Positions 33,840 to 45,275 of a stretch of 64,000 bases of DNA are shown piece by piece. The translations under genes and the position numbers were made by a program. Within the stretch, counting starts at the first letter, position 1. Every line of letters starts with the position of its first letter. The stretch spans positions 3,457,334-3,521,333 of the forward strand of contig CAKAKS010000060.1 in assembly GCA_916700875.1 (NCBI GenBank), given 5' to 3'. Source of the stretch: Sebastes aleutianus. Taxonomy: Eukaryota > Chordata > Actinopteri > Perciformes > Sebastidae. Under the pieces are notes generated by a model, which did not search any database, had not been told where the DNA came from, and saw nothing but the letters and a program-made list of their open reading frames with translations.

Positions 33840-34620
33840 TTACCTACGCAAACTCCAAGGGGCCACAGTGACTAGGGTCCCATTTCAGGCCCAGCGTGGA
33901 GCCGGAGAGCTCCTCAGCTGTAAAATGAGAGCGCCGGAGCGCAGTGTGAAAATGGATTAGCCTCGCTGAGATAAGGGGAGCCCTCAGCGAGCCATGCACG
34001 CCTTCAATGGGGAAAAAGAACTGCTGTACAAATTGTTTTTGGTACATTAAGTACCTGTTACTTTATTTCACAGATGGAAAACAATAACACAGGCTCCGGG
34101 GTTGGAACCACCGCTGCACCGAGGAATGTGAGAGAGGTTCAGCCCACCTAGCGCCCTCGGAGTTTGCCCCCTTTTTTTTTTATCTTAATATGCAAAGTGA
34201 TTTTCATAAGGACTTGTGACTGAAAGCATTCAACAGATTGACAAACATAGCATATGATGATAAATGGCAAAGTGCCAGGTTGGCAGGCAGGTTACTGAGG
34301 GAAATCATACAGAATATCCATGTTAATAAAAAATAGAATAAAAAAGGCTGAATGTTCCCACTCAGCAAACAGGGCAGGGATTTTTCATTAATAGGCCCGC
34401 TGCTGCACCAGGGCCCCCCAAATTAAATGAGTGTGTCAGATCCTGGATGATTTATACATTTGGACTGATCTAACAGCTCTGTGGAACAGCTATGACACCC
34501 TGACAAGCCAACAATGGATATGAAAAATGAGCCAATACCACGGCACTAAATCTGAGACTTTCAAAGCCAAACGCACGCGTAAAATCGAAAAACCTCTAAC
34601 ATACTCGCAAGTATAATGAA
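33840..34620. other. Candidate conserved non-coding elements (two blocks)
   Basis: Block one, 33840-34060: GC-balanced, with GAAAATGGATTAGCCTCGC and GTACATTAAGTACCTGTTAC. Block two, 34180-34620: AATATGCAAAGTGATTTTC, TTTTTCATTAATAGGCCCG, CCAAATTAAATGAGTGTG. Both are unique with no ORF of note. Regulatory role inferred. Confidence 0.36.
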
Positions 34621-36004
34621 AATAAAGTGGGGGGGTGAGAAAAAATCCCCATAAGATTCTCTGCACAATTTTAGCTAAATCATTCAGTGTTTATATGACG
34701 GGAGTGATGGAGACAAATTGGTCCGAGTGGAGAGTGGCAGTACTTTGCCTTTCTGATGTCTTTTTGTGGCTGCGTGGAGAGCACATCACTTTACAGCTAA
34801 ATGAGATATCAGGCCTATTGCTGAGCTTTGACTCAATAGGAAAATGTCAAATCAAGTTAGCGCTAAGGTGCTTTTCAAAAACACCACGATTCTCCTTCTG
34901 TTTCTATCAAATTTAAAGAATTGATTGTGTATTTCTTTCCCCCTTTTTCTTTCTTTATTCAAAGAAAACGTGGTATGTTGCTCAGCTGCAGCAGCAGCAG
35001 AAACCAACATTTCTCCAGTGAATGGTGGCAAAAGCTGTGTTTATAATTATGTTGTGTGGAAGGCTAGTGGCCTTACTCACTTGTTAGATGAAGTGATAAA
35101 AACCAACATGATGGACTAAAGCATTTTTGCTTTTCTTAGTATTGTCCTTTTACCCTCTCATTCTCTGTCTGATGAAAAACTGCACTCGGTGTTCCTCAGA
35201 GCTCAGCAGATTTAGAGGAAACAATTACCAGTCCGGTGATCTCTGCTTCTCCAGTCCCGCCGATAAACACCCAGCGCCCTGAGGTATGGTCCGAAAATGA
35301 TACAGTTTTAAACGGGTTAAATTTCATTGTTTCCTCCACCTCCCCATCCCCTCTCATTTCCCCCCTCCCCACCCCCCTTCTCTCCCTCTGAGGTTTTATT
35401 TCACAAAAGTGTGAACACATTTTTTTGTCGATGGGGGCAAAAAAAAAAAGAGAGAAACGATAAAGAATATGAAAGGCCCATCTTCACAGAACATTAGACA
35501 TCGCAAAACAACCCAAAGCTATGATCGGATATATCAAAACTGACAAGTAAAAGTTGATTGCTGAGTGTGTATTGATTGAGCTATATTTCACTGGGAGAGC
35601 ACAGCCTCATAGTTGTCTTCACGGTGCACCAAACCCTGCTGCAGAGCCACATTTAATGGAGATGGGCCGCGTAAATACACCGAAATAATCAGCGTGCTGA
35701 TGCTGGTAACGTTTATTATTATACACACATATATAACAAGTAACATCAGGTAGATGTTTTACTGCTCATAATGACATAATGTTAAATGTATCATACATTT
35801 TTTTTGGCACAACTGAACCTATGATGGCAGTGTGGTGCTAATGTGTTTATGGGTTTCCACCTGTGCATCTATTCAGTATATAGAAGTATTTGACCTTTTT
35901 CTATGCTAACAGTGTCTTGCAATAAATCCTACATTTACGAAGGTTATAATATTATTTTTTTGTTAAAACTGTTTTAGAGAGATGTTGATTCAACGTATGA
36001 TCAT
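34621..36004. other. Unassigned non-coding sequence
   Basis: 34635-35119 shows two adjacent plus frames (93 and 64 codons) without family signature. 34985-35000 is a short GCAGCAGCAG run. The remainder is AT-rich and unremarkable. Confidence 0.42.
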
Positions 36005-36530
36005 TAAAGAGGATGCAGAGGTAGACAGGTGTTTCTCTTGTTTTGTCGATACCATTTATTTCAATGTTGCTAGCAGTAGATCGTTACCGGAAAAGAGCCG
36101 TCATCTGTAGCTGCTGTAATCCTGTAAAAACGTCTACCGATCACTGCCTCGCGGTCCGCTTGGAAAGAACCAATCAGAGGCCTCCCTGCCTTCCTGCTCG
36201 TACTCTTCCCTTGGCGTGCACCAGCCTGAACATAAAAGCACGTCGCCGCCGCACGTTTCCTGGAGAATGGAAGAGAAAAGTCAGCTCTTCAGTAGCACTG
36301 CCGCGGTTACTTGTCATGAGGTAGCGTTGTTGAGTTGAGGTCCTCTCTCCGCTCTGTGTCTGTGAAGTAGTTACGATGCGGCGGTGCTCGTGCATGTGTG
36401 TGTGTGTGGGGGGGGGGCGTTGCCTTGGAAGGAGCCCCGAGGGGAGGGGGGGGGTTAGATGGAGCTCCTGAGGCGATGCTACTTTCAAATTATGCTAGCT
36501 TTCCAACATCGTCGACCCTATCTTTAAGCT
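36005..36530. mobile_element. Probable non-autonomous DNA element
   Basis: Contains phrases I recall from a dispersed fish repeat (AACCAATCAGAGGCCTCCC, GCACGTCGCCGCCGCACG, GCACTGCCGCGGTTACTTG) and ends CTTTCCAACATCGTCGACCC. A weak counterpart at the left end (AAAGAGGATGCAGAGG) may be the other terminus. The GC-rich core is out of keeping with neighbouring AT-rich sequence. A GT/G-rich tract sits at 36394-36418. Confidence 0.5.
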
Positions 36531-36559
36531 ACGTACGTAAATTACAAGTGAGTGTTGAC

Positions 36560-36640
36560 TTTGGTTTCATGCGGAGCATGAATGGCCTCCTGGGTGAAAG
36601 TCCTGTGTTTGTTTGACCCATCCACACCTACACAGACTTC
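36560..36640 (+). repeat. Fragment of the GGTTTAGG/CTCCTGG repeat family
   Basis: GCCTCCTGGGTGAAAGTCCT followed by GTGTTTGTTTGACCCATCC matches the 3' part of the repeat at 4.6 kb. Only this small piece is visible. Confidence 0.6.
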
Positions 36641-36865
36641 CAAAGACTATCATTTGAAACACATTTGCGATACGTCAAAAACAAACGTAATCTGCGACAA
36701 TATATGTTTCCCTTGAAATGTAATTTACAAGGCAGTTTCTTTGGATGGGAGATAGCTGATAGCATAAAGCCCAATACCACCAAACCAATACTAATATAAA
36801 TACTAACCCTATTGAGTATCACTGTATTATCACAGTTTGCAGATCATTTAAAGTTGTAGATTGAA
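36641..36865. other. Unassigned non-coding sequence
   Basis: AT-rich; a possible old repeat remnant around 36735-36790. No confident call. Confidence 0.4.
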
Positions 36866-37207
36866 AAATTGGGAAACAAACCTTTTTGATTTTTTGCCCA
36901 AATTTTGATAAGACAATCGATCAACATTCTCATGTCTGTACGGTAATATGAAGCTACCATCAAGACTGGAAACCGCTAGCTCGGGTCTGTCCGAAAAACT
37001 AAATATAATTTGCCTACCAGTGACCCTAAAGCTGACTGATTAACACATTAGGTCTTGTTTGTTTAATCTACAGAAAAACAGGAGCGTAAAAAGAAAATCA
37101 CGCCTGTGGCGTTAGCTTCATATCTGGAATACAGACATGAGAGTGGTATCAATCTTTTCATGTAACTCTTAGAATGGCAGCAAATAAGCAAAATGTTGTA
37201 CTATTGC
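36866..37207. mobile_element. MITE, third copy of the 25.8-kb family
   Basis: Left side CATTCTCATGTCTGTACGG with a degraded arm upstream. Middle AAGACTGGAAACCGCTAGCT and CTTGTTTGTTTAATCTAC. Right side GACATGAGAGTGGTATCAAT then CAAAATGTTGTACTATTGC. More complete internally than the 8.4 or 25.8 kb copies, with eroded termini. Confidence 0.78.
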
Positions 37208-37914
37208 ATTATTATTTGGCAAGGGGTAAGGGTTAAGGTTGTAAGGTGTTGGTCACAGTTTGGTTTTAGAAATAAAAACTGAAAAAATAAAGAATTGTAA
37301 AATAAAAAATAAGAAGATATTTCTAATAGTTTTGATATTCAGATTCAAGGGGAGGACACTGATATTGAAGCTACTATAGTGGTAAAGGGTTAAAAAGTAA
37401 AGCAGTGATTTATGGGTAAAACTAGAGTCAGGTCATGGGAAAGGTGAGAGTCTTTGATGGTGAAGAACAGGCAAAGATGCATCTTCCGTATGTTTTCTAG
37501 ATTCAGTTTGTGACATTTAGTTATGACGAGCACGCAGCTCTATGATCATCTGTAATGTGTGTCTTTATCCCCAACAAGTAAGAGAATGAGACAGGGGAAA
37601 GAAGGGGATGAAAAATAGGAGAGATGCTGACAGCGAGTGAAACACTTGAGCTGTAGAGAAGGCCGAGTGCGGCGAACACAGCGCAGCCTGGGAGTGATTG
37701 AATGATCCCATTCTGGGCTCTTTGTTAGACACTAGGCAGCGATGTATGAAGATTGATACACAAGTGCTCGACTCGGTTTGCTGGATCATCAAACGGATTG
37801 ATATTATACTCCAGCCAAGGATGAAGACAAAGTAAGTGTTATCATACTCAATACTGGGGCTTGTCAGAGGCGGGAAATCATCCAGTGTCACTGGTTATGG
37901 GAGCATTTCGCAGA
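37208..37914. other. Unassigned non-coding sequence
   Basis: Unique. A 108-codon minus frame (37565-37891) has no signature. Nothing else seen. Confidence 0.45.
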
Positions 37915-38240
37915 CTGTCATGAGAATTTATCTGGGAGATGTGGCGCTCCATGGCAGCGTGCAGCTGACGGCGAAGGGCCCCGGCCGCACCGTAAAGATC
38001 TTAGCTAAAGATTGAATTACAGCGTCGTGCTTTAGACTACATTTATTTCACTACTATCATGTTTGTCCCCACGGACGCTGTAAATCCAATGGTGTTCTTA
38101 TCAAGCGGCCATTTATTGTCGCTCAAATAACATTATTCATGGTGATATCATTATTTAGATAACGTACGCATTACAGCAAATGATTTGTTTATCTGTTGTA
38201 CAACAAGGGCTTCCTACAATACCCCTGAGGTTTCTCCAGG
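37915..38240. other. Strong candidate conserved non-coding element
   Basis: Unique block with AAGATTGAATTACAGCGTCG, GCTCAAATAACATTATTCAT, GATATCATTATTTAGATAAC and GCAAATGATTTGTTTATC (FOX/POU-like). No repeats, no ORF. The role is inferred. Confidence 0.42.
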
Positions 38241-39082
38241 CTGCTCATTATTTCTCAGTCCTGGGATCAGTCAGGGGTGCATCTGTTTGGAGGCTCTATT
38301 GAAGGTGTTACACGCAGCTTTTTAACAACATTAAACGATTACCACGTTGCATTTGGTGCAATAAAACGGCCTCTTCACTGAATTTTACAATAGGATGTTT
38401 GGATTTCGGCTGAATTTCTTTTCAGCGCAAAACGAGAGCATACGATTTTACCTCCGGAGCAACGCTGCTACCTTTTCTTGTAATTACAGGTGTTGGTTTT
38501 AGTGACATTTAGAGACATGTTGAAAGTGAAAAATAACTTCAAACATGTTCCTTTTTCCGATAAACCAGAGAGAAAACACTGAGCACAAAAGCTCTGCAAG
38601 AGGATGCGGTTTAAATTTTTAGAAACAAGCCCACCGGTAAGTCTCATTGCTTTCATTTCATGACAGTATTCTTATGCACGTAGCATCCTTCAAAGTGTGA
38701 CATTAGATGTTTAACCATTTAGATGAAGCACTTTAATCATCTGTCACTCCATCCCTTTGCTAATCAGATACATTTATAGCCTACACCTGTAGGTGGAGCC
38801 TCTTCAGATGTAGAAACTGTCCCTTCCCCTTTATAACAGTGCCATGAAGAAATGGTGAATCAACATCAAAGAGTTAGTTACCAAAACAAGAATATCGCAA
38901 GATTTTTCTCTTCTCTTTTTCTTTTTTTTCTTAATATATATGTGCTAATGAACATACCTGTTGTTAGTTATTAGAATGTAATATTCCAGCATAGTAGTTT
39001 TACTATGAAGTGTATATAGCTCTCCTCATAATCTGGAGCTCACAGGAATGACATGGTTAAGTTTTCCTCTTATTTATTTGCA
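38241..39082. other. Unassigned non-coding sequence
   Basis: The first half continues the unique texture (GCATTTGGTGCAATAAAACG) and may be part of the upstream element. The rest is AT-rich with a TTCTTTTTC run near 38910. Confidence 0.42.
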
Positions 39083-39860
39083 GCGGTGGAAAAAGTATTC
39101 AAAGTAGCAATACCACAAATGGTTTGTTTTGTGCTGTTTTTTATGTATTTTCTTGTCGACTTTTGTGTAATTTAAAGACATGCTATGTATATACTTGTCC
39201 CTGTAAAAATAATAATTAAATAGATTAATACATCTAAAAATACCCTGTTGCAAGTGAAAGTCCATTATTCAAAATGTTACTTACATAGGTGCAGTGTGTA
39301 GGATCTGGCGGCATCTAGCGGTGAGGTTGCAGATTGCAACCAACTGAAACTCCTCCTTTGTGCCAAGCGTGTAGAAGAACTACGGTGGCTGACGAGAAAA
39401 TATGAAAAAGCAAATCTCTCTATCTAGAGCCAGTGTTTGGTTTGTCCGTTCTGGGCACCGTAGAAACATGGCGGCTGGCTCCGTGAAGAGGACCCGCTCC
39501 GTATGTAGATATAAACGGCTCATTCTAAGGTAACGAAAACACAACGATTCTTATTTTCAGGTGATTATACACTAAAGAAAACATACTTATTAATGTTATA
39601 TTGCATTTCAATAGATCCTCCGAAATGCTACACACTGTTCCTTTAAGTAAATCAAAATAATGTACTTAAAGTATTGAAAGTAAAAGTGCTCATTATATAG
39701 CCAAATGGCACATGTCAGTGTTACTATATGATACAATAATGGATTATCATTACTGCTGCATTAACCTGGCTGACAACATTTTTCATACTGTTGAGTGGTT
39801 TATTGAAGCAATGTATCATATTTCATAAGATGATGATATGTGTTGTGTATAAAATGTAAA
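39083..39860 (+). repeat. Dispersed fish repeat (GTGGAAAAAGTATTC family), interrupted
   Basis: Begins GCGGTGGAAAAAGTATTC and continues GTTGCAAGTGAAAGTCC, then after an insertion AATGTACTTAAAGTATTGAA, AGTAAAAGTGCTCATTATA and AATGGATTATCATTACTGC. This order matches a very common fish repeat that I recall. A MITE (39282-39647) splits it. Confidence 0.75.
39282..39647 (+). mobile_element. MITE, second copy of the 22.1-kb family
   Basis: Begins AGGTGCAGTGTGTAGGATC, then CTGGCGGCATCTAGCGGTG, GAACTACGGTGGCTGACG, CACCGTAGAAACATGGCGG, and ends CTACACACTGTTCCTTTAAG. Ends are inverted. It lacks the 320-bp insertion of the 22-kb copy, so it shows the uninterrupted structure. Confidence 0.85.
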
Positions 39861-40285
39861 TTTGTAAAGTAACTATTAAATTATGATTAAATCTGACTAT
39901 GTTAATACCACCAGAAGCTTCCTGCTGCTGTTTTTCTTAAGAGTTGGAGACACGGGGCAATATAAGTACAAGCTTCTCTCTATGGAGCGCTGGTTTTATG
40001 CACACTGTAAAGCTGTCAGTTATGTCTGTGCATACGGTGCCCTCGCCATGTCGCCATGGCTCTGTAAAAAGCCATGTATGGGAAACACCGCGGGCCGTGG
40101 CACTTATGGATATTTCTCTTTACATTCATCATTTTTACATGTGCTCGCTGGAAGCCGAGGGGGCTGTCAAAAAGACTTACTGCTTCTCATCTTCTTATTG
40201 AAATACCACAGGAGGTAGTCGTCCTGCTGCGTGTATTATATCATTTTCTTTTGTTATGATATAAAGTTACACTAGTTATCCCATC
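39861..40285. other. Unassigned non-coding sequence
   Basis: Overlapping plus frames of 61-111 codons between 39883 and 40259 lack any signature and overlap each other in different frames, as non-coding DNA can. No splice context chosen. Confidence 0.42.
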
Positions 40286-40305
40286 CACACACACACACAC
40301 ACACA
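40286..40305. repeat. (CA)n microsatellite
   Basis: About ten units with further interrupted CA sequence to about 40327. Confidence 0.9.
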
Positions 40306-40437
40306 GACACACATGCTCACACACATCTAGTCCAAGTGGGATGCTTGAGCCAAGAGGTGCTTGCTATGATTTGGCCTTGTTAAGCTGTTGACCCTGAAGA
40401 GAGAGAATTACCTCTGTTTGGAAGCAGGCGGTGCACA

Positions 40438-40482
<45 letters not shown>
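40438..40482. repeat. (GT)n microsatellite
   Basis: About 21 units with one TTT interruption near 40448. Confidence 0.96.
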
Positions 40483-40483
<1 letters not shown>

Positions 40484-41086
40484 CCATATATACGAATGTC
40501 TGGTGGTGATGGGAGCAGGAGGGTGGGGGTGGGTGAGGGGTGCACTAGCTTTGAGTTAAGGGCTCTATCAAGGGACAAACTTCTCCGGCACCACAAAGCC
40601 ACATGATCCATCTCCCTTTTTAGCTGGTGTCAGGACCATTTTATGTGATGATGATTTGATGCTCGGGCACCGGGCCTCCTTCTCTCCCCCTCTCAGATTG
40701 AGCTATGATAGTCAGAGCTGGGGATCGCTGGGATCACTGAGCTGCTGGGCTCCGGCACATCACAAAACAGTAATGTGTCCCTCAGCCGTGGGAGCACACT
40801 GACAAATCCCCTTCCTATCGGATTCACAAATCCTACTTGGCTTCACAACTTCACACCCACAGATTCTTATCTTTAAAAGTGACATAACTAGAATTTATTA
40901 ATCTGCAGCTGAAATGAACGCCCTTTAAAAGGCCAAGCACACCCACACACAGGAGTTTTCAGTTCTGCTTGATTAGGCCTCTAGTCAGGTGTAAGGTGGG
41001 TGGGAGCTATGCTGTGATGTCACCAAACTATGTGTCCCATATCTCCAAATTTATCATATTGGGTTTCGTTATGTTATTTGGGTGTT
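40483..41086. other. Unassigned non-coding sequence
   Basis: Unique-looking. 40880-40970 has GAATTTATTAATCTGCAGC but is not otherwise distinctive. Confidence 0.42.
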
Positions 41087-41873
41087 ATGGTGCCTTCAAA
41101 TGAAACTCGTGAGCTTGTGTTTACAACACAGGAAGTCGTGTACACGATATGCTTGGCGTTCAAGTGCTTTAGTCGTGAGAACACCGCTGCTAAGCAACGG
41201 CAATATTAACGTTACTGTCAGCGTCTAAAGCCACGGAGGCTAACAATTTAGCAAGCTATCAAGTGGGTAACATAATGCAGAAAATGCAAAAGCATAATGA
41301 CAGAGGAGAAAGATGAGGCCGTTGGGAATATCAACATTTTCCTTGGACATATTATATAATTACTAAGAATTACAATATACGAACCATAAACTGGAATTAT
41401 TCGTGTCACGCTGGGTCAACTGGGTCAACTATGTAACACCCCACAGGCCAGATTTTGTTTTTACAAATCTATGATTGTATGATATTGAAAACAACAGTAT
41501 GAACAAATATGGAGTGATCTTTTCCATCTTTTCCACTTTAGACAGACATGCTTGGGTGTTGTATGTATACAGGATCTGTAAATTATGTTATGTATGTTTG
41601 TTGCAAAATAAAATGTCAATAAAAATATAATAAAAAAATAAAAATAATTACAATATGCGACTCAAATTACAATATATCCACTTATTATGTACCGAAAAAT
41701 GAACTTCCATTTTCCTCTGCGATTTCTGAAAAAGTCAACAAACACGTCACAACTCGTGAACTCGGAAATTTCAGAAACTTTCCACTTACGAGGTCGTGAA
41801 TATGACATGAGGGGGCGTTCATATGGGCCAAACTCATAAACACGGTAAACACGACCCCATTTGAAGGCACCAT
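41087..41873. mobile_element. Element with perfect 16-bp terminal inverted repeats
   Basis: ATGGTGCCTTCAAATG (41087-41102) and CATTTGAAGGCACCAT (41858-41873) are exact reverse complements. Sequence next to them continues the inversion imperfectly (ACTCGTGA and TCGTG phrases). No transposase, so non-autonomous. A LINE fragment (41383-41645) sits inside, so the element itself is only about 510 bp. Confidence 0.85.
41383..41645 (+). mobile_element. 5'-truncated LINE insertion with 15-bp target duplication
   Basis: AATTACAATATACGA (41368-41382) and AATTACAATATGCGA (41646-41660) flank the segment, 14 of 15 identical. The 3' end has GTTGCAAAATAAAATGTC, then an AATAAA signal and an A-rich tail, as in fish LINE 3' UTRs. 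Only the 3' portion is present, with no reverse transcriptase. Class L1-like is a guess. Confidence 0.82.
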
Positions 41874-42040
41874 TAGTATTCACAGAAGGAAATGTGTCAC
41901 TATATAGTGCCCTGAAAAATTCCCATGATGAAACAAAACAAGGAGCATCACTGAATGTACAGTACACTACTTTCTGCTCACAGTCTCACAATGCATCACA
42001 TTTTATAGATGTGAAAAATTGCAGTGTTGAAATCAGTATC

Positions 42041-42433
42041 AAAGAGGACATATCATGAAAACTCACCTTTTCAGTGCTTGTGTACATACATTTTGGGTAT
42101 CTGGAGTGCCTAACAACCAACAAACTGTGAAATAAGATAACCCAGTTAGCCTTTTGTGGGCTGTCTAGATCAGAAAACATGTCACTCGCAGGCTCATTAG
42201 AATATATCGTCCACAGCTTGAGAACTACCTTTGCAAAGGTGCACCATATTTTACGAGCAAGCCAATCAGAGCAGACTGTTTTTTTTTTGGGAGGGCGGCT
42301 TAAAGAGACAGGCGTTAAAACATTGAATACAGGTATATTCAGTGTTTTTTTAACATAAAAGCATTTAAAAATGTTCTACTTGAAACCCCAAATATAAGTA
42401 TGAACCTGAAAATGAGCATATGTGCCTTTTAAA
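42041..42433. mobile_element. MITE with AAAGAGGACATATCATG end
   Basis: Left end AAAGAGGACATATCATGAAAA; right end AAAATGAGCATATGTGCCTTT: inverted with a few mismatches. The interior includes GCCAATCAGAGCAGAC and TTAAAGAGACAGGCG. I recall it as a widespread fish repeat. No coding capacity. Confidence 0.8.
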
Positions 42434-43329
42434 GTTAAATAATACAAGTCAACACGTACTCTGCAGATTAATAGATAAATATTCAACTTAAAATAAACAA
42501 TGGATGCATTTAATACGCTAATATGTTACATGTAGTTCTTTCATTTCCTTCACAGTTAAAATAATCTTTTATTTAAGGTGAACATGGACAAACAAACAAC
42601 AAACAAAAAAAAAGTTGAAGACATTTTAATGCGACTTCAGCTGCTGTTGATAAGAGAGCACGACCTGTAGGTCTGACTTCACTGAGAGCTGTTTATCTAT
42701 CTTGTTTTTATGTATACCAGGGATGAGAGAACCAGATCACACATATATGATTATAGGAACGTGCACAATAATAGAACCATCCATCCATCCTCCACAAGCA
42801 GCCACTATCTCGTCAAATCATCTTGAAATTAGATACGTAAATTGAGATTAAAGGGTCAGTTCACCCAAACTACAGAAAAATGTCCACACTAGTTAGGGTA
42901 ATTATATTCTAGTAGTTTAGCTATGCACATCTTTTTTCCTTGTGCTTGAGATATAAAAGTGTCACCATTACTCAGGATAATCCTGCCTCGCTATCAACTG
43001 TTTTCATTGGAACTGCTTTTTTTACTAAAAGTGTAGTTCCTGTGAAAACCGTTGAAAGCATATTATGTGGATTATTCAGAGTAACCAGGACGCTTTTTAT
43101 TTTATATGTCTTTTTAATGCTGCAAGAAGTGGGCAGTAAAACCATCTAAGTTGATACTCTAGGTAAATGAAAATTATAATAATATTTTCTTTTTGTAATT
43201 TGGATGAACTGACTCTTTAGGTTCTGTAGTTCCCCCCCTAATGTACATCCCTAGCAGAACCACCTACGCTTTAAGTGCTGGTAATAAACAAAATCCTGTA
43301 ACGTATTGCTATTATGATCATAAACGTTG
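42434..43329. other. Unassigned non-coding sequence
   Basis: AT-rich. A 69-codon frame (42940-43149) has no signature. 42840-42880 (AAGGGTCAGTTCACCCAAAC) resembles an eroded repeat edge. Confidence 0.42.
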
Positions 43330-43690
43330 TAAATCTACAGTATTGTCCAATTACATGCAGCGTTTAAACAGCGCCAGCGTGTTGTGTTTGCGATAGGCTG
43401 TGTAATAGTGTAATAACTCTGTCCCTCTGTACGACGGCCAGGGAGGCTGTGTTTAAATGAGACGGTTCTGCTACATTAGCTTCATAACACCATAATCCTT
43501 TCTCCATAAACCATTACATGCGCCGCAACATTTCTGATTTATGGGGGGTAGAGAATCAATGGGAAAAAATTAATGCTCGCAAAACGTCCCAGGGACAATA
43601 TTGAGCAGATTTTAATTGTGATTTCGTTCAAGTGGCTGTTAGCCGGATGATGAATGGGAGCTAACCTTCCACTCTGCCGAGCACTGGAGA
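43330..43690. other. Candidate conserved non-coding element
   Basis: Unique block: GTCCAATTACATGCAGCG, GTGTAATAGTGTAATAACTC, CATTAGCTTCATAACACC, GATTTTAATTGTGATTTCG. No repeats or ORF. The role is inferred. Confidence 0.4.
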
Positions 43691-44105
43691 GAGTCTTTAA
43701 TATGACAATTAAGTGTCTGTCCTTTAGATTTTATTGTATCTTTCTCTCTCTATCTTCTGGGGCCACTCTGTCCTCCCTCCTCCTTTTCTTTTACCTCCCA
43801 CCCACTCTCTCCTTTTCCCCTCTCTCTCTTCACATCACTTCATCTGTACAGTGCGGCTTTTGCGCAGATTAAATTGAGACTCCAGTTTTCTCCATCTCAG
43901 AGCACTTACTTATGTTTTATGACACGCACTAAGTCAATTTTATGTTGTTATTGATTTTTCTTCCCCCCTGCCCCCCTCGTCTTATTACCCTCTTGCTTAA
44001 ATCGACACAAACCATTTTGCCTTTTGCTCCCTGATTCTTCTCTGACTCTTGTCTTGTGGTGACCTTAAGTGTACGACCAAGACACAGAGTACCATCTGTG
44101 AGGAG

Positions 44106-44136
<31 letters not shown>

Positions 44137-44252
44137 TGTTGAATCTGAAAAAGTGTGGTTCCCCTCAGAGAAAAAACACTGATGTAAAATGAAAAGGTAT
44201 GACCAGAAGGTGGCAGGTTCAACTCAGGAAGTGTCACTCAAAACTTCACTTC
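43691..44252. other. Unassigned sequence with a GT tract
   Basis: T/C-rich at 43735-43835. Contains the GT microsatellite at 44106-44133. No gene. Confidence 0.5.
44106..44133. repeat. (GT)n microsatellite
   Basis: About 14 units. Confidence 0.95.
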
Positions 44253-44660
44253 TCTGCAAAAATGCAAAACCTTACCAAGTATATTTGTCTAATTATTAGA
44301 CAAAATATGTCATAACGCTTAACATAAGACACAATCACCTAACAAGGCTTGTTTTCAGACAATGCATCTTGAATATCTTGTGAAGTGAAACACTACTTTT
44401 GAGCATTACAGGTTAATAATGACACGGCCCTTCATGATACTAGTGAAATACAGCTCAAAATGTGTTTTACCAGCTAATTTCAAGATGTCTTTTTTATCTT
44501 GAAAGGCCTAAATGTTACATCTTATTTCAAGAAATCTTACCAAGAGAATTTGCACTTGTTCCATTGGCAATTGTTTTGTTTACTTATTACAAGCAAAAAC
44601 ACCTTGTATTTTTTTTAACTTATTTTTAGAGTGGCTTTTTTTTTTTTTCAAGTGTTGCAT
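44253..44660. mobile_element. MITE of the TGCAAAAATGCAAAACCTTACC type
   Basis: Left end CTGCAAAAATGCAAAACC then CTTACCAAGTATATTTGTC; interior ATTTCAAGAAATCTTACC and CTTGTTCCATTGGCAATTG; right side AACTTATTTTTAGAGTGGC, eroded. I recall the family from fish genomes. No open frame. Confidence 0.7.
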
Positions 44661-44829
44661 TTAAGGATTCAAACACCCACCTTTTTTCACCTGTAGCACT
44701 GAAATAGATTGAGTTGCCTTATCCCACTACTACACCTGACAGGATAAAGTTTTTCAGATATTTTAGTGAAAGTGGATGAGGGGGAAAAAACCTTCTCCCT
44801 TCCCTCATAAGGCACAGTGTCGGCTCCAA
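44661..44829. other. Unassigned non-coding sequence
   Basis: Short and unremarkable. Confidence 0.4.
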
Positions 44830-45110
44830 ATACTTTCATAGAAATTAATTGTTTTCACGAGTTGTTTGTTGTTGAAAACGTGGCTTGGAGGGATTTTTAA
44901 TTTCACCTTCATCATTAAGAGTGACAATACCTCTGGCACAATGCAAGCGGTCGTGTGTATTTATTCACAAGTGTCTCCGCGAAAACCGAGCCAACAAGAC
45001 TGAAGGCCAAAATTTTCAATGATTGTGTGAAGCATTACAGGATTCTCACTCAATAGAAATTAACAAAATGGAGTGAACATAGCCAGTAAACAATTAGAAA
45101 CAATAATGAG
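44830..45110. other. Candidate conserved non-coding element
   Basis: ATAGAAATTAATTGTTTTCA, GGATTTTTAATTTCACC, TTCATCATTAAGAGTGACA, GGCACAATGCAAGCGG: unique, TAAT-rich. The role is inferred. Confidence 0.4.
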
Positions 45111-45275
45111 ACAAACAAATTATGACAAAGTAAATCTTTTTTATTTAACAGCACCTCTATTTACACTTCCTTTCCAGTTTCATTGCCTTAAGCAGAACTA
45201 ACTGGTAAGTGCGTGGGGGTTAAATGCAATAAGAGCTGGCTTGATCTCAATCAATTTGTCCCTGTCTGTTGGCAG

